From Delphinus delphis (taxonomy: Eukaryota; Chordata; Mammalia; Artiodactyla; Delphinidae): a stretch of 64,000 nt of DNA. The notes beneath the pieces are model-generated. The model was given only the letters and a program-made list of their open reading frames with translations. It searched no databases and was not told where the DNA came from. The first letter of the stretch is position 1. Each line of letters starts with the position of its first letter. Shown here piece after piece: positions 60,538 to 64,000 of this stretch. Where the stretch lies: NCBI RefSeq assembly GCF_949987515.2, contig NC_082696.1:35940431-36004430 (forward strand). Reading direction: 5' to 3'. Made by a program: the position numbers and the translations under genes.

Positions 60538-60745
60538 TGGACTCTGGAGACCTGAATTCTTGAACTAATTCTGCTACGAGAATTACTGTACTGGTGCTGG
60601 ATGAGTCACTTAGTTGTTCCATGGCTCAGTTTACCCATTCAGAAATGAGCCTAGTGATGCTTGATCTGTCTCTTTGAATAGGGTTCTTTTGAGGATTAAA
60701 AAAATGATGTGAAAAGTGAAGTGTTATATAAGATGTAATATTTGG
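60538..60745 (+). repeat. MIR element (sense)
   Basis: 'ggagacctgaattcttgaac', 'gatgagtcacttagttgttc', 'cattcagaaatgagcctag' and 'gaggattaaaaaaatgatgt' give the MIR core in order. Confidence 0.85.
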
Positions 60746-63385
60746 CATTGGCACCGTATTAAACAAGGGCAATGTAACAAAGTATCTTTTCAAAGCAAAT
60801 TTGCATTTAATAGGTTCTTGGTAAAGTTTGTCAAATGAATAAGGAATTGCAGAATGTTGGAACAGGAAGAGCCCTTGGTAATGATGGGAAACCAAGACCC
60901 AGAGGACTTAGCTGGCTTTCATAACTTATTTATGGCTGGGTTCCTTGTCATGCCCCCTCCATGTTCCTGGCTCCTGTTCTATTGCTTTTTCTGATATAAC
61001 ACATTGCATCTCTTAGGCATGACCATGGTAGCTTATACCCTAGATACAGAATTAAACAACGCTGAATTCTAGCTACGGGTAATAGTTTTTGAAAGGTTTT
61101 AAAATTACCTCCATGAGCTATCTTAAACTTCTTTAACCTGTTTAATTTTTCCCCAATAGCTCTACCCTCAGAGAAATACTTCAAACACAGGCATGAAGAA
61201 ACAAACATTTACTGTAAATTAATTATTGTTTCCATTTCAAAAAGTTGTGAAAGGTCTATAGACCTCCCCAAGATTTACCCAAGTTGGTTTCTAAGAATAT
61301 TTTCCTATAATTATAAACATGCAATTATAGGAGTGGTTGGGAGGATAATTTCAAACTTTGTTCCTCTTGTTTCTTCCTAAGGGCACAAAATCCCATTCAA
61401 CAATACAATGTTTATTATTTTAAAATATTGATGTAACATTAAAAGATATTAGCAGGAATAGGAAATGTAAATCTTGTAAATGCAATCAATTCACATTCGT
61501 CAGAGTCAGGACTGTATAATATTTATTTAATTTTTAAAACTTTATAAATTACATACAGAGGATTTGAAAAGGAATCGAGGAAATGCTTTATACTTATTTC
61601 TGGCCAAACTAAAAGCAAAATGTATTTGAAACTTTCAGAAATGTTCATTTTCAGTAAGGTTCCATCTACATTTAGGAGAGCCAGATAAAGCTTACATGCA
61701 TCACTGATCAAAATTCATCTTGTTAAACCTCTTTTAGCTCAATGAACTATATACCAGTTTTGATTCTTGATCATGAGGTGATTTTAAACACAGTAGTAAT
61801 GCCTCCTGAGTCCTATTCAAGCTACAATCAAGCAACTGTTTTTTGCTTGATGATTTAATATCATGTAACACTGGAAAATTAGGAAAATAAGCCATATAAA
61901 GAGGCAGAAAGTATTTACTTTAATTGAAGAGGTACCATGACCTGTACACAACATTAAAATTAATATCTTATTCACTTAAATACACTTGGGATATTTTTGC
62001 TGCTAACTAGAGATAATGAAAAGTCTTGACCTCCTAAAAATTTTGTTGAGAGAGACGCTAATTTAAATTAAAAAAAAGAAAGAAAGAAAAACAAGCTAGA
62101 AACATTGGTATTTCTTTGTTTAAAGTTGTGAGGGAAAACACACAATAAGACATTTATAACCGCCACTGCATTGTTCAAAACATTGCTTCTTGGATGGATC
62201 TGACTCAGTCATGAAGTGAGTTCACAAGACAACTCCCTTTTGGTGTGGCAAGAACAGAAGGGAAAATAAGCCAACGTTCACAAAGCCACTTCAAAAATGA
62301 AGATCGTACCACAGAGGCATTTATTTAAAAGTTTATATATTCTAAGCCCTTTTAAAAACACGTTGAATCTACGAGTGTTTTGTCTGGGCTGTTATTGAAC
62401 CCCACAATCTGAGAGTTCAGTTGGCAACACTTGGGCTTCTAAGGCCGTTTTCTGCCAAGGTGAGCACTGTCAAGGGGGCACTCCTTCAGCTTTACACTTG
62501 GTTTTCACTTTTCAGCTGGAAAACCATGTCTGGGCCACAACACAGTCAGCAGCTGGGGCAGAAGGTGTCTGGATGGTCACCGTCTGCTGTCACCTAATTG
62601 ACTGAAGCCCTTGGAATCTTCAGGAATGTGGAAGCAGTGGGGAAGGTGGATATTAGCAACGCTTTTGAGACATTTCCATAATTTTCTTGGACAGCTGATA
62701 GAACCAGATTCCAGAGAGAACAGACAAAAACTAGCAGTAAAATGAGAGGAGATAATGTCCTGGGCTAAATATAGTCCTAAAGGCTCCATTTCTAGATAGA
62801 GGGTTTTATATGCCACTTGGGAGTTCTTTGGCATTCTCAGTGTTCTGAGGCACTTGTTTCTTGAGCCAATTGAAATCAGCCTTGAAGTCTTCCCATCCTC
62901 TGTGTTGGGTAGCTTTCTGTTCTTTAGTTGAGCAAAGAGACAGTGATGAAATCAGACTGAGTGTGGCATTCAGAGCTTTGAGTGAGAAATCAAATCAGAA
63001 CAAGTGTTACCAGAGCCAGGTGTGTCAAAGATTGACAGTGAGTCAATTTTGAGGATATACCAAGATCCCACCACATACATGGTTTGTATATTTGGAAGAT
63101 AAAGCAAGAACAAATGATATGGGAAAAGGAGGCAAATCTAGAGAAACAAGTAAACACTGAAATTTCTTCTGGGAGGGAGGACTATCAATTGATAGCAGAC
63201 GCTCTTATATCTCCTTAAGCTGCTGTAGTTAAGGTTCTATATCAGAAGGTGCTGAAGGAGCTAGAAACCAGATCACCAAGGTTTTCTTGTTGGTTATCCT
63301 GGTTTTAATGTATTCTGGAAGGTATACTTAGCATCACAAACCTCTATGACATAGGTATTTCCTCCACGTTTATGGAAGAGGTGTG
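60746..63385. other. AT-rich single-copy DNA, no gene recognised
   Basis: The stretch at 62300-62860 is a little less AT-rich but shows no conserved frame. A short (GAAA)n lies near 62070-62090. Confidence 0.4.
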
Positions 63386-63387
63386 TC

Positions 63388-63600
63388 ATAGTTCGGGTTC
63401 TCCAAATACAGACTCTGAGATTTATTACGTACGGTAAATGTGTTGGGAAGTGCTCTTGGCAACAATACCTTCGAGGGGTAAGGAAAGCAGGATTAGGCAG
63501 GGAAGAAGCTGAGTTATGATGCTTTTGCAGTCAAGGCCTTAGCTACTCCTACAGGGAGTTCTAGAGCTGGAGTAGTCCTTGCGAGTTCTTCCAAAATGGG
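63388..63600 (+). repeat. Probable ancient interspersed repeat, unassigned
   Basis: 'cgggttctccaaatacagac', 'tctgagatttattacgtacg', 'gttgggaagtgctcttgg' and 'ctacagggagttctagagc' recall a mammalian repeat starting with gggttctcc and an early 'gagatttatta'. The family is not assigned. Confidence 0.45.
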
Positions 63601-63644
63601 GCCGGGATGTGAGTTCTGAGTAAAAGTCAGTCACAGGATGCACA

Positions 63645-63782
63645 AAGAAAGGATTTTTATCCCTATTGTGCAGATAAAGAAAAAAACTCAGAGTGGTAAA
63701 GTAAATGCCTAAAGTTACATAGCCTCTAAGTGGAATAGCTAGGGGCTGGTCCTGTTACCACTGAACTCCAGACCCATGGTCA
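63645..63782 (-). repeat. MIR element (antisense)
   Basis: 'atccctattgtgcagataaa', 'gtaaatgcctaaagttacat' and 'aagtggaatagctaggggct' are antisense MIR landmarks. Confidence 0.8.
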
Positions 63783-64000
63783 CAGCCAGATAATACAACA
63801 CCTCTGGCAGAAGAGGACAGAATATGGTCTCCCAGTGACCTGACCTAAGAAGTAAAATAAATGTGCCTCTGAGGTTCTTTAAAATTATCTGATGTGCATA
63901 TCTTTTGGTTTTGTATAATACAGATAATAGCACATACTTTTTTAAAAATTATTTTTTACTGATATAATTTTCAAACGTTTTCTTTGCCACTACAATTTTC
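63783..64000. other. AT-rich right edge
   Basis: Nothing is recognised. The window ends in single-copy or worn repeat sequence. Confidence 0.3.

Noticed and set aside
1..64000. CRISPR array, operons, phage or bacterial mobile elements
   Set aside because: None present; the sequence is mammalian with SINE/LINE content.
1..64000. Endogenous retrovirus or LTR pair
   Set aside because: I looked for paired long terminal repeats and for gag/pol-like frames and saw none; all long reverse-transcriptase frames belong to L1.

Overview
This is mammalian nuclear DNA, almost certainly from a cetacean (whale, dolphin or porpoise). The call rests on young tRNA-derived CHR-type SINEs (the 'ggcttccctggtggcgcagtgg' family) at six places, most with clean target-site duplications, and on L1 elements of the cetartiodactyl type. 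I see no ruminant BovB or Bov-tA element. There is no bacterial, viral or operon-like content, and I could not recognise any host protein-coding exon.

Layout: 1-1.9 kb is a two-peaked CpG-rich block, probably the promoter or first exon of a host gene that I cannot name. It has GC boxes, a G-quadruplex-prone tract and two CRE-like TGACGTCG sites in opposite orientation. The remaining 62 kb reads like a large intron or gene-poor flank: AT-rich single-copy DNA with layers of transposon fossils. From 6.8 to 25.6 kb these are old mammalian repeats (MIR, L2 tails, L1M/L1ME pieces, mostly minus strand) and five cetacean SINEs. From 33.8 to 38.1 kb there is a plus-strand cluster of old L1 pieces broken by two young 5'-truncated L1 inserts. 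From 42.9 to 54.1 kb there is a three-layer L1 nest, all minus strand. An old L1 there was hit by a short L1 at 44.1 kb and by a full-length 7.25-kb L1 at 44,926-52,173, both flanked by target-site duplications. From 54 to 64 kb there is mostly single-copy sequence, an older SINE (58.2-58.5 kb) and MIR fragments.

The only substantial protein-coding information is the full-length L1: ORF1 and ORF2 are recognisable from end to end, but each carries stops or frameshifts, so the element is not autonomous as assembled. The most unusual signals are a probable 3' transduction carried by this L1, a similar smaller tail on the neighbouring L1, a YY1-like site at the position known from human L1, and a 35-nt stretch with good splice sites near 7.7 kb. 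I found no previously undescribed gene system, and I do not claim one.
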